A DNA stretch of 64,000 bases from positions 1 through 64,000 of the forward strand of contig JACRMM010000055.1 in the NCBI GenBank assembly GCA_016214985.1. The letters are read 5' to 3'. The stretch is from Deltaproteobacteria bacterium (GTDB lineage: Bacteria > Desulfobacterota > Deferrisomatia > Deferrisomatales > JACRMM01). Under the pieces are notes generated by a model that saw nothing but the letters and a program-made list of their open reading frames with translations, had not been told where the DNA came from and made no database searches. The stretch's first letter is position 1, and each line of letters begins with the position of its first letter. A program made the position numbers and the translations under genes. This document shows positions 26,397 through 35,220 of the stretch, piece after piece.

Positions 26397-27617
26397 ATGG
26401 GGACCGACGGCGTGGGGCAGCCCCTGGCGAGGGACCTGCCCGACCGCCTCTGGGACGCGGTGGTCGTGGGCGCGGGACCCGCCGGGTCCGCCTGCGCGTT
26501 GCGGCTTGCCGAGCAAGGCCACGCCGTGGCGCTCGTCGACCGGGAATCGTTCCCCCGGTCCAAGGTCTGCGGCGGTGGGCTGATCGCCGACGCCGTGGCG
26601 GCGCTCGCGCGACTTGGCGTCCTCGACGACGTGCAGGCCGCGGCCCACCCCCTCGATACCCTCTCCCTCTTCAGCCCCTCCCAGATCGAAGTCCGGGCCC
26701 ACGGCGCCTACCTGACGCTCGAGCGCGCCGACCTGGACGCCATCCTGGCGCGGTGCGCCACGAAAGCCGGGGCCCACCTGTGCCGGGGCACCGTCGAGGC
26801 GGTGACGGTCGACCCTTCGGGCGCGGCGGTCGCCCGCGTGGCCGGGGGTCCTGCCCTGAGGGCACGGGTGGCGGTCCTGGCGACCGGGGCCCGCCTGGCC
26901 CTGCCGGCCCGTCTCGGGATGGTTCCCCCCTCCCACGCCGCCCCCGACGCCGTGGCCGTGTGCCGGATCGTTCGCTCCCACGCGCAGATCGACCGTCTGG
27001 TCGCGTCCTTCGACCGCTCGGTGCTGCCCGGCTACGCCTGGATCTTTCCCCTCGGCGGCGGACGGTACAACCTCGGCTGCGGTATCTTCCACCGCTCGTC
27101 GCGAAAGGCTCCCCCGGATCTGAAACAGACGCTCGACGCCTTCGTCCGGGAGTTCCCGCTTGCCCGAGAGGTGCTCGCCCGGGCCGAGGCCGTCGGCCCG
27201 CTCCGGGGCGCCCCTCTGCGCTGCGGGCTGCGGGGCGCGGCTCCGCTCGCGGCCGGCCCCGTCCTCGCCGTGGGGGAGACGATCGGCGCCACGTTTCCCT
27301 TCACCGGAGAGGGCATCGGGAAGGCGCTGCACACCGGTGAGCTCGCCGCCCGGGCCATCGACGTCGCCCTCGTCCGCGGCGACCTCGGCGCGCTGCGCTG
27401 TTACCCCGACGCACTGGACGCGGAGCTCCGCCCCAAGTACTGGGGCTACGAGATTGCAGAGGCGTGGATCCGCTGGCCGTGGCTCATCGACTTCATGTCG
27501 CGCCGGGTGAAGAAGAGCCGTCACCTCCAAGCCGCCGCGCGGGGAATTCTGCAGGAGACGACCGATCCGCGGTCGATCTTCTCCGTCGCCGGTATCGTGC
27601 AGTCGCTTCGCTCCTGA
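26397..27617 (+). CDS. Geranylgeranyl-reductase-family FAD oxidoreductase
   Basis: 406 aa. N-terminal FAD-binding VVVGAGPAGSACALRLAEQG, then the SKVCGGGL segment and a second FAD motif GETIGATFPFTGEGIG, typical of the geranylgeranyl reductase family that hydrogenates prenyl chains of quinones, lipids or pigments. The C-terminus (about 320-406) is basic and helical. ATG 26397 follows GCAGGAGGGG. The natural prenyl substrate, perhaps menaquinone, is not determined. Confidence 0.86.
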   Translation: MGTDGVGQPLARDLPDRLWDAVVVGAGPAGSACALRLAEQGHAVALVDRESFPRSKVCGGGLIADAVAALARLGVLDDVQAAAHPLDTLSLFSPSQIEVRAHGAYLTLERADLDAILARCATKAGAHLCRGTVEAVTVDPSGAAVARVAGGPALRARVAVLATGARLALPARLGMVPPSHAAPDAVAVCRIVRSHAQIDRLVASFDRSVLPGYAWIFPLGGGRYNLGCGIFHRSSRKAPPDLKQTLDAFVREFPLAREVLARAEAVGPLRGAPLRCGLRGAAPLAAGPVLAVGETIGATFPFTGEGIGKALHTGELAARAIDVALVRGDLGALRCYPDALDAELRPKYWGYEIAEAWIRWPWLIDFMSRRVKKSRHLQAAARGILQETTDPRSIFSVAGIVQSLRS

Positions 27618-27624
27618 CCCCGCG

Positions 27625-27657
27625 GCCGCCGCCCGTTTACCCCGTCCGGGCGGCGGC
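27625..27657. terminator. 11-bp GC-rich hairpin between convergent genes
   Basis: GCCGCCGCCCG (27625-27635) pairs perfectly with 27647-27657 around an 11-base loop. It spans the end of the minus-strand sirtuin gene and follows the plus-strand reductase; a bidirectional terminator is plausible, although a T-run is lacking. Confidence 0.5.
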
Positions 27658-28401
27658 GCCTCTCCCCGCCAGCACGTGCTCCGCCAGGCGGTGGACGACC
27701 TCGCCGGCCGGTCCCGCCAGATGGAGGTCGGTGATGGTCGCCGTGATGGCCGAGGGCCGCAGATTCACCTCGACCACGATGGCCCCGGCTCGCTTGGCCA
27801 GCCACGGCATGTGGCTGGCCGGGGCCACCTCGGCGGAGGTGCCGACGACCAGCAGGACGCGGCACGCGCGCACGAGCCGGTGGCTCTCCTCCAGCGCCCG
27901 AGAAGGGATCTCCTCACCGAAGAAGATCACGTCCGGCTTGAGCAGGGCCCCACAGTCGCAGGGCGGCGGAACGCCCCGGGAACGCACCTCGTCGCGGCCG
28001 AAAGCCCGGCCGCAGGCCAGGCAGGTCAGGGTCCGGTGGCAGCCGTGGAACTCCACCACGTTGCGGCTTCCGGCCGCCTGGTGCAGACCATCGATGTTCT
28101 GGGTGATCACACCCTCCACGACACCGGCTGCCTCCAGCCGAGCCACCGCGGCGTGCGCCGGATTGGGCCGCGCCCGGTCGAGCACCTGCTCCATCTCGGC
28201 GAGCATCCGCCAGACCTTGCGGGGCTCGGAGCGGAAGGCGCTGACCGTGGCGTACTCGTAGGGGTCGTATCGGGTCCACAGCCCCTCTTCGCTGCGAAAG
28301 TCGGGGATTCCGCTCTCCACGCTGATGCCCGCGCCCGTGAGCACGACCACCCGACCCCGGGCCGAGAGGACCTCCGCCGCCTGCACCAGCCGGTCAATCA
28401 C
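27637..28401 (-). CDS. NAD-dependent protein deacylase (sirtuin)
   Basis: 254 aa. Catalytic motifs are TGAGISVESGIPDFRSEEG, TQNIDGLHQAAG and the His in VEFHGCHR; a zinc site is formed by TCLACG and PCDCG. Removes acyl groups from lysine using NAD. Starts at GTG 28401, overlapping the flavoprotein stop by four bases (GTGA), so the two are coupled. The specific acyl preference cannot be assigned. Confidence 0.93.
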   Translation of the reverse strand: MIDRLVQAAEVLSARGRVVVLTGAGISVESGIPDFRSEEGLWTRYDPYEYATVSAFRSEPRKVWRMLAEMEQVLDRARPNPAHAAVARLEAAGVVEGVITQNIDGLHQAAGSRNVVEFHGCHRTLTCLACGRAFGRDEVRSRGVPPPCDCGALLKPDVIFFGEEIPSRALEESHRLVRACRVLLVVGTSAEVAPASHMPWLAKRAGAIVVEVNLRPSAITATITDLHLAGPAGEVVHRLAEHVLAGRGAAARTG

Positions 28402-29228
28402 GCGCCCGTCTCTTCCCGGAACGCCTGGACCCGCTGCTTGATCTCCCCCAGGCGGGCCTTGAAGCGCGGCCCCGAGGGCAGGATCTTCCCGACGAAGTGC
28501 TCCTGCATCGACGCCTCGCTCCACCGGGGCTCGGCACCGGGCGCCGGCTCCATCACGGCCCGACCGCCGGCCGTGGACCAGCGACCGGGAAGGTCGCACA
28601 GGGGACAGAAGGCGCCCCCGTCCGGCCGCGTCGCCACGAGATCGAGGTGGCACACGGGGCACGCACCCGGCTCGCCGCGGAACTCGCGGGCGCCGGACGC
28701 CAGCGCCTCGCCTCCGGCACGCGCTCGGCCCAGGGCCGCCTCGTCGAAGAGGATCTCGCCCGGCCCCTGGGCGAAGCCCACGAACTGATCCACGACCGGC
28801 ATGCCCAGGAAGAGGAAGAAGAGGGAGACCTGGGACAACGCGAAGGGCACCCAGCCGGGCACGCCGGCAGCCACGAGGGCGAGGCCCGGCTTGCCCACGA
28901 ACTCCCGCTTCACCCCGAACCGGATCAGGCGGTCCTGGAGGTTCTTGAGCGCCCCCGTGGCGCCCAGCACGTAGGTGGGCGAGCCCAGGACCACGGCGTC
29001 CGCAGCACGCAGGGCCTCCAGGAACTCCCCGAGCCGGTCGGGCACGACGCAGTCGCGGTCCTTGAACACGCACTGCATGCACCCTCGGCACGGCTTGAGC
29101 TCCAGGTCGGTCAGTCGGAGAAAGCGCGTCTCCGCTCCTCCGGCCGCAGCCCCCGCCAGGGCGTGGCGGACCAAGAGATCCGTGTTGCCCCACTCCCGCA
29201 CGCTCGCACTCACTCCCAGGATCTTCAC
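28398..29228 (-). CDS. Iron-sulfur flavoprotein-like NAD(P)H:FMN oxidoreductase with C-terminal zinc-ribbon-like domain
   Basis: 276 aa. The flavodoxin-like N-terminus (ILGVSASVREWGNTDLL) binds FMN; a compact Cys motif CRGCMQCVFKDRDC follows the CX2CX2CX4-7C spacing known for the [4Fe-4S] of iron-sulfur flavoproteins. SPTYVLGATGALKNLQDRL is the second FMN loop. The C-terminal part adds CPVC and CPLC pairs resembling a rubredoxin or zinc ribbon. Translationally coupled to the sirtuin. A role in anaerobic redox defence is inferred from the family only. Confidence 0.85.
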   Translation of the reverse strand: MKILGVSASVREWGNTDLLVRHALAGAAAGGAETRFLRLTDLELKPCRGCMQCVFKDRDCVVPDRLGEFLEALRAADAVVLGSPTYVLGATGALKNLQDRLIRFGVKREFVGKPGLALVAAGVPGWVPFALSQVSLFFLFLGMPVVDQFVGFAQGPGEILFDEAALGRARAGGEALASGAREFRGEPGACPVCHLDLVATRPDGGAFCPLCDLPGRWSTAGGRAVMEPAPGAEPRWSEASMQEHFVGKILPSGPRFKARLGEIKQRVQAFREETGA

Positions 29229-29255
29229 GCGTCACCTCCGAAAGAACTGCTGTCC

Positions 29256-29351
29256 GCTGGGCTGCGGGGCCGCTGGGCCGCTGGGCTGCTGGGCCGCTGG
29301 GCCGCCTAGCTACCTAACCGCCCAACCGCCTAGCCGCCTAGCCGCCTAGCG
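29256..29351 (+). repeat. Octameric tandem array, 12 units
   Basis: Twelve consecutive 8-base units, changing gradually from GCTGGGCC-type to GCCTAGCC-type, fill most of the gap between the flavoprotein and MBL hydrolase genes. A related five-unit array stands at 34015-34054. The period of eight means changes in copy number would alter any reading frame; here it is intergenic. Confidence 0.85.
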
Positions 29352-29362
29352 TTCCAGCTGTC

Positions 29363-30127
29363 TCAAAACCGATACGCCTCCCCCTCCTTCGCGAACCGCA
29401 TGAGCCCGGTACGCCCCTCCCACACCGGCCATTCGTCGGCGTAGTGAACGAGGTGGATCCGCTCCTGCCACCCGGGCTCGAGGGTCAGGAGCTCGTCGAG
29501 GGTCGTGTGGATGTGCGAACCGTTGGACACAAGCTGGCAGTCGTGAAACACGGCGCGCGCGCCGTCGCCCCACCGCTCCAGGTTTCGCCGGTGGAACCGC
29601 GAATCGCAGGTGAGCAGCACGGCACCGCCGGTGGCGCGGTCCTCCAGCCGATACCCCACGCTCGGCCGTCCGGCGGTGTGCGGCGTGGGGAACGCCGTCA
29701 CCTCCACGCTGCCCATCGCAAACGGCTCGGCCGGCACGACGGGGCGCACCTCGAAGTAGGTGTCGAGGTCCGCCTCGAAGAACTGTCCGTCGGGCGCCCG
29801 CAGCCTCTGCCCCATCCCAGCCATCAGCGCGTGGTCCCAGAGAAACGGCAGCACGCTCCGGGGAACCCAGAGAACGGGTCGCTGCCCCCACCGGAAGCGG
29901 CCCGTGAACCCCAGCTCCTCCAGCCCGCCGATGTGGTCTGCGTGAAGGTGGCTCAGGACCACCCGGCCCGCCAGTCGCGGGTCGAGCGCCAGCCGGGCCA
30001 TGGCGCGCGACGCCGTCTGCCCGCAATCCAAGAGGAACGGCTCCCCGTCCGCGGGGCGCACCAGGAAGTTCGTCTGGAAGAGGGTCTTGGCGAACGCGTC
30101 GCCGACCCCCAGGGGAAGGATCTCCAT
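29363..30127 (-). CDS. MBL-fold metallohydrolase
   Basis: 254 aa of the metallo-beta-lactamase fold, with the metal-binding SHLHADHIGG, a later His in PTPHTAGRPS, Asp in LTCDSRFH and a His near the C-terminus (VHYADEW). The sequence resembles RNase Z/cyclic phosphodiesterase-type hydrolases more than glyoxalase II. ATG 30127 (next to TTG 30130) has GAGGGG upstream. Substrate not known; it lies 22 bases after the manC stop on the opposite side of transcription order, i.e. downstream of manC. Confidence 0.8.
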   Translation of the reverse strand: MEILPLGVGDAFAKTLFQTNFLVRPADGEPFLLDCGQTASRAMARLALDPRLAGRVVLSHLHADHIGGLEELGFTGRFRWGQRPVLWVPRSVLPFLWDHALMAGMGQRLRAPDGQFFEADLDTYFEVRPVVPAEPFAMGSVEVTAFPTPHTAGRPSVGYRLEDRATGGAVLLTCDSRFHRRNLERWGDGARAVFHDCQLVSNGSHIHTTLDELLTLEPGWQERIHLVHYADEWPVWEGRTGLMRFAKEGEAYRF

Positions 30128-30149
30128 CAACCCCTCGTCACGTGAGCGC

Positions 30150-31562
30150 TCAGCCCTCGGAGCGACCGTAGTCGTCCTGGAGCCGGACGATGTCGTCCTC
30201 GCCCAGGTACTCTCCGTTCTGTACCTCGATGATCTGCAGCGGCACGAGCCCCGGGTTCTCGAGGCGGTGGGGGGTGGCCATGGGGATGAACGTCGACTCG
30301 TTGGGCCGCAGCACCAGCTCCTCGGCTCCCCTCGTGACCCGCGCCGTGCCCGACACCACGACCCAGTGCTCGCTGCGGTGGTGGTGGAGCTGGAGCGACA
30401 GCTTGGCCCCCGGGTTCACCCGGATCCGCTTGATTTTGTAGCGCTCCGATCCCTCGAGCACCGTGTAGGTACCCCAGGGCCGGTGGACGGTCCGGGGGAC
30501 GGAAGCCTCCTCGCGCCCCGCGGCGCGCAAGCGATTGACGACCTCGCGCACGTCCTGGGCCCGCTCGCGCGCGCAGACCAGCAGGGCGTCGGGCGTGTCG
30601 ACGACCAGGGTGTCCTCGATCCCCACCAGCGCCACCACCTTCGGACCGGCGGAGACGAGGTTCTTTCGGCTGCGCACCGGCACCCACTGCCCGCCGGCCG
30701 GCATCCGGACCACGTTGCCCTCCTCGTCCGGGTCCAAGACGTCGAAGAGCGCCGAGAAACTTCCGAGGTCCGACCAGCCCGGCTCCACCGGGAGCACGAC
30801 CACGCGCCGCGAGCGCTCCATGACCGCGTAGTCGATGGAGATGCTCGGCATCGCCTCGTAGAGGTCGCGGGGAACGGGGCGGCCCGCCGCCAGCTCCGGC
30901 CGGAGTGCCTCGAGACCGTCGCGCACGGCGGGCGCGTGCGCCGCCAGTTCGTCGAGCACGGCGTCGGCCCGAAACGCGAACATCCCGGAGTTCCAGCAGT
31001 ACCCTCCCGACGCCAGGTACTCCTCGGCCCGTGCGCGATCCGGCTTCTCCACGAACGCCGCGGCCTCGCGAAACGCGGGGGCGTCCGGCAGTGCGGGCCC
31101 GAGCCGGATATAGCCATAGCCGGTCTCGGGATAGGAAGGGGCGATCCCGAAGGTCACGAGGTAGCCCGCAGCGGCCACTGGGGCCGCGGCCGCCAGGGCG
31201 GCCCGGAAGGCGTCGGCGTCTCGGATCGTGTGATCCGAGGGGAGCACCAGCAGCACCTCCCCAGGGTCGGAGGTCACGGCTGCCAGGCCGATCGCGGGCG
31301 CGGTGTTGCGGCCGACGGGCTCGCACAGGATCCTGCCCTCGGGCTCGAGGCCGAGGGCTCGAAGCTGGTCGGCGACCAGAAAGCGCGACTCCTCGGTCGT
31401 GACGACGAGCACGTCGTCCCCGACCACCGGGCGCACCCGCTCCACCGTGTCCTGGAGCAGGCTCTGCTCGCCCACCAGCGGCAGGAACTGCTTGGGGAAC
31501 TGCTCCCGGGACAGGGGCCACAGCCGCGTGCCGCTTCCGCCGGCGAGGATGATGGCTCGCAT
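30150..31562 (-). CDS. manC: Mannose-1-phosphate guanylyltransferase/mannose-6-phosphate isomerase
   Basis: Bifunctional 470-aa enzyme supplying GDP-mannose. The pyrophosphorylase half begins with ILAGGSGTRLWPLSR and contains FPKQFLPL; the C-terminal cupin half shows RPWGTYTVLE, LQLHHHRSEHW and FIPMATPHRLENPG. ATG 31562 is the start because the catalytic glycine-rich loop follows at once; the in-frame extension encodes heptamer-repeat sequence. First gene of the polysaccharide locus in this window. Confidence 0.95.
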   Translation of the reverse strand: MRAIILAGGSGTRLWPLSREQFPKQFLPLVGEQSLLQDTVERVRPVVGDDVLVVTTEESRFLVADQLRALGLEPEGRILCEPVGRNTAPAIGLAAVTSDPGEVLLVLPSDHTIRDADAFRAALAAAAPVAAAGYLVTFGIAPSYPETGYGYIRLGPALPDAPAFREAAAFVEKPDRARAEEYLASGGYCWNSGMFAFRADAVLDELAAHAPAVRDGLEALRPELAAGRPVPRDLYEAMPSISIDYAVMERSRRVVVLPVEPGWSDLGSFSALFDVLDPDEEGNVVRMPAGGQWVPVRSRKNLVSAGPKVVALVGIEDTLVVDTPDALLVCARERAQDVREVVNRLRAAGREEASVPRTVHRPWGTYTVLEGSERYKIKRIRVNPGAKLSLQLHHHRSEHWVVVSGTARVTRGAEELVLRPNESTFIPMATPHRLENPGLVPLQIIEVQNGEYLGEDDIVRLQDDYGRSEG

Positions 31563-31572
31563 GAAAGACCTC

Positions 31573-31630
31573 GTTTCGGGTTCCGAGTTCCGGGCCTGAC
31601 GCGGTACGCGGAACCTGGAACGTGGAACGG
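31573..31630. repeat. Paired inverted heptamer array
   Basis: The left side reads GTTTCGG GTTCCGA GTTCCGG and the right side GCGGAAC CTGGAAC GTGGAAC, i.e. the same 7-base unit in opposite orientation around a short centre. It fills the gap between manC and the epimerase and could fold into a cruciform or RNA hairpin. Confidence 0.75.
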
Positions 31631-31633
31631 CTT

Positions 31634-32569
31634 CTATAGGTTGTTCCGATACCACTCCATCGCCTCGGCGAGCCCGGCGGCCACCGAGTAGCGCGGGTCA
31701 TAGCCCAGCAACTGCCGGGCCGCCGAGATGTCCGCGAGGCTGTCGCGCACGTCGCCCGCTCGCGGCGCACCGTACCGGGGCCGAAGCGGGCTTCCGAGGA
31801 GCCGGGCGATCTCGTCGTAGAGCTCGTTCAGGTTGATGCGGCCGCCGCAGGCGACGTTATACACCCGGCCGCAGGCTTCGGCCGGGGCGTCGCAGGCCTT
31901 CCGGTTCGCCTGCACCACGTCGGCAATGTAGGTGAAGTCCCGGGTCTGGCCGCCGTCGCCGTAAATCTCGGGCGCCTCGCCCCGCAGCAGCGCCGCGGCG
32001 AATCGGGGGATCACCGCGGCGTAGGCGCCGAAGGGGTCCTGGCGCCGGCCGAAGACATTGAAGTAGCGAAGCGCCACGGTCTCCAACCCGTAGAGGGAGT
32101 AGAACACCCGGCAGTACTCCTCGCCCACCAGCTTCGTAATCGCGTAGGGGGAGAGGGGCCGCGGCGGCATGGTCTCGACCTTGGGCAGCACCGGCGTGTC
32201 GCCGTAGGCCGAGGAGCTCGCCGCGAACACGAAGCGCCTCACGTGGGCGTCCCGAGCCGCCACGAGCATGTTGAGCGTTCCGGTCACGTTGCAGTCGTTG
32301 GAGAGCAACGGGTCCGCCACGCTCCGGGGCACCGAGCCCAGCGCCGCCTGGTGCAGCACGCACTCCACGCCCCGGCAGGCGCTGCGGCACGCCTCCGGGT
32401 CGCGGATGTCCCCCTCGTGGAACTCCATCGGTTCCAGGCCGCGCAGATTCTCGCGCTTGCCCGAGAGGAAGTTGTCCAGACCCCGTACCGCCTCCCCCTG
32501 CTCGAGAAGAGCTTGGACGAGGTTGGAGCCGATGAAGCCGGCGGCGCCGGTGACGAGGAAGCGGGCCAT
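31634..32569 (-). CDS. UDP-N-acetylglucosamine/uronate 4-epimerase, WbpP/TviC-like
   Basis: 311-aa short-chain dehydrogenase/reductase of the extended type. NAD site TGAAGFIGSNL, catalytic ASSSAYGD with SPYAITKLVGE (YxxxK), and LRYFNVFGRRQDP are present. WbpP/TviC-type enzymes invert C4 of UDP-GlcNAc or its uronic acid; pairing with the dehydrogenase just upstream in the same operon mirrors the wbpO-wbpP arrangement that makes UDP-GalNAcA. The exact substrate remains inferred. Confidence 0.88.
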   Translation of the reverse strand: MARFLVTGAAGFIGSNLVQALLEQGEAVRGLDNFLSGKRENLRGLEPMEFHEGDIRDPEACRSACRGVECVLHQAALGSVPRSVADPLLSNDCNVTGTLNMLVAARDAHVRRFVFAASSSAYGDTPVLPKVETMPPRPLSPYAITKLVGEEYCRVFYSLYGLETVALRYFNVFGRRQDPFGAYAAVIPRFAAALLRGEAPEIYGDGGQTRDFTYIADVVQANRKACDAPAEACGRVYNVACGGRINLNELYDEIARLLGSPLRPRYGAPRAGDVRDSLADISAARQLLGYDPRYSVAAGLAEAMEWYRNNL

Positions 32570-32580
32570 GAAACCTCCGG

Positions 32581-32630
32581 AGTTCCGGGTTCCGGGTCAA
32601 CTGGGAACTGGGAACTGGGAACTGGAAACT
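32581..32630. repeat. Paired inverted heptamer array
   Basis: GTTCCGG units on the left face three AACTGGG copies plus variants on the right, around GGGTC. It occupies the gap between the epimerase and dehydrogenase genes and belongs to the same family as 31573-31630 and 40366-40430. Confidence 0.8.
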
Positions 32631-32635
32631 CGCTC

Positions 32636-33955
32636 TTACAGCGACCAGTAGTACAGACCGAGCGCTTCGGCCTCGGCGCGAGGGTACACCATCTTGACGT
32701 CGGCCAGCACGCCCCGGCCCGCGTCGGGCCGGTAGAACCCCCGGAGGGTCTCCAGGGTGAGCCCCCGAAACGCTGCGTGGCTCACAGCGGCCACGATCCC
32801 GTCCACCGGCACCGCCTCGGCCAGGGAGACGGGCCGCAGCCCGAACTCGCCGAGCGCCGCGTCCGGGTCCACCAGGGGGTCGTGGGCCACGACCTCTACC
32901 TCGTACTCCCGCAGCTCGCGGATCACGTCGCTCACCCGGGAGTTCCGCAGGTCCGAGACGTTCTCCTTGAAGGTCAGCCCGAGGATCAGCACTCGGCTCC
33001 CCTGCACCGCCTTGCCGCACCGGATGAGCCCCTTGACCACGTTCTCCGCCACGTACTTGCCCATGCCGTCGTTGATGGCCCGGCCGGCCAGGATCACCCG
33101 GGGCTTGTACCCCACCTCCTCGGCCTTGTAGGTCAGGTAGTAGGGGTCCACGCCGATGCAGTGGCCGCCCACGAGGCCGGGCGTGAAGGGGAGGAAGTTC
33201 CACTTCGTGCCCGCGGCCCGGAGCACCTCCCGGGTCTCGATGCCGAGGCGGTTGAAGATGATCGAGAGCTCGTTCATGAGGGCGATGTTGAGGTCCCGCT
33301 GGGTGTTCTCGATGACCTTGGCCGCCTCGGCCGCCTTGATCGTCGGCGCCCGGTGAACCCCGGCCGAGACCACGAGCTCGTAGACCTGCGCGACCACGTC
33401 GAGGGTTTCCTCATCCTCGCCCGAGACCACCTTCACGATCCTCTCCAGGGTGTGCTCCCGGTCGCCGGGGTTGATCCGCTCCGGCGAGTACCCCACTTTG
33501 AAGTCCACGCCGGGCGTGAGGCCCGACTCGCGGGCCAGGATCGGCACGCACACCTCCTCCGTGACCCCGGGGTACACGGTCGACTCGTAGACGACCACGG
33601 TGCCGGGCGCGAGGTGGCGGCCGATGGACACCGAGGCCGCCTCTACCGGCCCCAGGTCGGGTTCTTTGTGGTGGTCGACGGGCGTGGGCACCGCGACGAT
33701 CACAAAGGACGCGCCCCGGAGCGCCTCGGGGTCGGTGGTGTAGTCGATGCGGGCCGCGGCGAGCTCCTCGGATCCGAGCTCGCCGGTGGGGTCCATCCCA
33801 CGGCGCAGGAGCTCGACCTTCCGCTCGCTCACGTCGAACCCCACGATGGGAAAGCGCCGGCCGAACGCCACCGCGAGCGGGAGCCCCACGTACCCGAGCC
33901 CCACAACCGCGAGCTTCGCTTCTGCGTTCACCAGCCGCTGCACAAAATCAGACAT
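32636..33955 (-). CDS. UDP-N-acetyl-hexosamine 6-dehydrogenase (WbpO/TviB or WbpA-like)
   Basis: 439-aa nucleotide-sugar dehydrogenase that oxidises C6 of a UDP-HexNAc to the uronic acid. Motifs: VVGLGYVGLPLAVAFG (NAD), STVYPGVTEE, GYSPERINPGD and the catalytic Cys in GGHCIGVDPYYLTYKA. It may give UDP-GalNAcA with the neighbouring epimerase and also feed the WlbA-WlbB/WecB route at 48.6-51.4 kb if it accepts UDP-GlcNAc. ATG 33955 is chosen by homology; residues reachable upstream are non-coding. Confidence 0.9.
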   Translation of the reverse strand: MSDFVQRLVNAEAKLAVVGLGYVGLPLAVAFGRRFPIVGFDVSERKVELLRRGMDPTGELGSEELAAARIDYTTDPEALRGASFVIVAVPTPVDHHKEPDLGPVEAASVSIGRHLAPGTVVVYESTVYPGVTEEVCVPILARESGLTPGVDFKVGYSPERINPGDREHTLERIVKVVSGEDEETLDVVAQVYELVVSAGVHRAPTIKAAEAAKVIENTQRDLNIALMNELSIIFNRLGIETREVLRAAGTKWNFLPFTPGLVGGHCIGVDPYYLTYKAEEVGYKPRVILAGRAINDGMGKYVAENVVKGLIRCGKAVQGSRVLILGLTFKENVSDLRNSRVSDVIRELREYEVEVVAHDPLVDPDAALGEFGLRPVSLAEAVPVDGIVAAVSHAAFRGLTLETLRGFYRPDAGRGVLADVKMVYPRAEAEALGLYYWSL

Positions 33956-34014
33956 CCTGTCCTCTATTCCGAGTTGATCCCCAGGAAGGGGTGTATCCCG
34001 CGGGCGCATGGACG

Positions 34015-34054
34015 CCCAGCCTTCTAGCTTCCCAGCCTCCTAGCCTTCCAGCCT
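34015..34054 (+). repeat. Octameric tandem array, 5 units
   Basis: Five 8-base units (CCCAGCCT, TCTAGCTT, CCCAGCCT, CCTAGCCT, TCCAGCCT) between two minus-strand sugar genes; same family as the 12-unit array at 29256-29351. Confidence 0.75.
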
Positions 34055-34058
34055 GCTC

Positions 34059-35009
34059 TTACCGATAGTACTCCCGGTACCACTCGACGAACTTCGGAAT
34101 GCCCACCTCGATGGAGGTGGTCGGCTCCCAGCCCAGGAGCGTCTTCGCCTTGGAAACATCGGCAAAGGTCCGAGGCACGTCGCCGGGCTGCATCGGCAGG
34201 TACCGCTTCTCGGCCCTCACCCCAAGCGCCGCCTCGAGAACGGCGATGAACCGCTCCAGGCTCACGGTGTGGGAGTTGCCGAGGTTCACGACCTCGTCGT
34301 TCAGGGGGCGATCGAGCGCGGCCACGACCCCGGCGGAGATGTCGTCGACGTAGGTGAAGTCCCGCTCCATCTTCCCGTAGTTGTACACGTCGATCGGCTC
34401 CCCGGCGAGCAGCCGGCGCGTGAAGCCGAAGAGCGCCATGTCGGGGCGCCCCCAGGGCCCGTACACGGTGAAGAAGCGAAGGCCCGTGGACGGGATCCCG
34501 TACAGGTGGTGGTAGGCGTGGGCCATGAGCTCGTCGGCCACCTTCGTAGCCGCATACAGGCTCACGGGTCGCTCCACCCGGTCGTCCTCCGAGAAGGGCA
34601 CCTTCTCGTTGGCCCCGTACACCGACGAGGACGACGCGTACACCAGATTGCCGGTCCCCCGGTGGCGGCACAGCTCCAGCACGTGGAGGAACCCGGAGAG
34701 GTTCGCGCGGCCGTAGGCCAGGGGGTTCTCGAGGCTGTAGCGCACGCCGGCCTGGGCGGCCAGGTGGCACACGGCGTCGAAGGGACCCCGGTCGAAGACC
34801 CGCTCCAGGGCACCGAGGTCCGCCACGTCGGCTCGCTCGAAGGCGAAGCCGGGCCGACTCTCCAACTGCCGGAGCCGGGCCTCCTTCAGGGAGACCTCGT
34901 AGTAGTCGTTCAGGTCGTCGAGACCCACCACCGCGTCGCCCCGCGCGAGGAGCGCGCGGGCCACGTGAAACCCGATGAAGCCGGCCGCACCCGTCACCAG
35001 GACCTTCAT
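34059..35009 (-). CDS. NAD-dependent epimerase, UDP-glucuronate 4-epimerase-like
   Basis: 316-aa extended SDR. TGAAGFIGFHVARALLARG, LDDLNDYYEVSLKEARL, the active site YASSSSVYGANEKVPF, YAATKVADELMAH and the LRFFTVYGPWGRPDMA segment resemble GalA-forming UDP-GlcA 4-epimerases. The product would be UDP-galacturonate. ATG 35009 has GGAGG six bases upstream. Divergent from the phosphohexomutase over about 210 bases, where promoters for both directions should lie. Confidence 0.88.
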   Translation of the reverse strand: MKVLVTGAAGFIGFHVARALLARGDAVVGLDDLNDYYEVSLKEARLRQLESRPGFAFERADVADLGALERVFDRGPFDAVCHLAAQAGVRYSLENPLAYGRANLSGFLHVLELCRHRGTGNLVYASSSSVYGANEKVPFSEDDRVERPVSLYAATKVADELMAHAYHHLYGIPSTGLRFFTVYGPWGRPDMALFGFTRRLLAGEPIDVYNYGKMERDFTYVDDISAGVVAALDRPLNDEVVNLGNSHTVSLERFIAVLEAALGVRAEKRYLPMQPGDVPRTFADVSKAKTLLGWEPTTSIEVGIPKFVEWYREYYR

Positions 35010-35220
35010 CCTCTGCCTCCGGCCCGGTCCACTCACCCTCCCATTACCCGAGTCGCAGGGTAAGGGCTCAGGATCGTAGCAGAATCCCAGCCGCGGCGGC
35101 CAGCCGAAACGGCCCGGGGCGTTTCTTGACCCCCCGGTGAGCCGGTTGCTATACTCGCGCCTCTTCGGCACCAGAGACCGGCACCCGCGTTCGCGCTTCG
35201 GCGCTCGAAGTGGAGGATCC

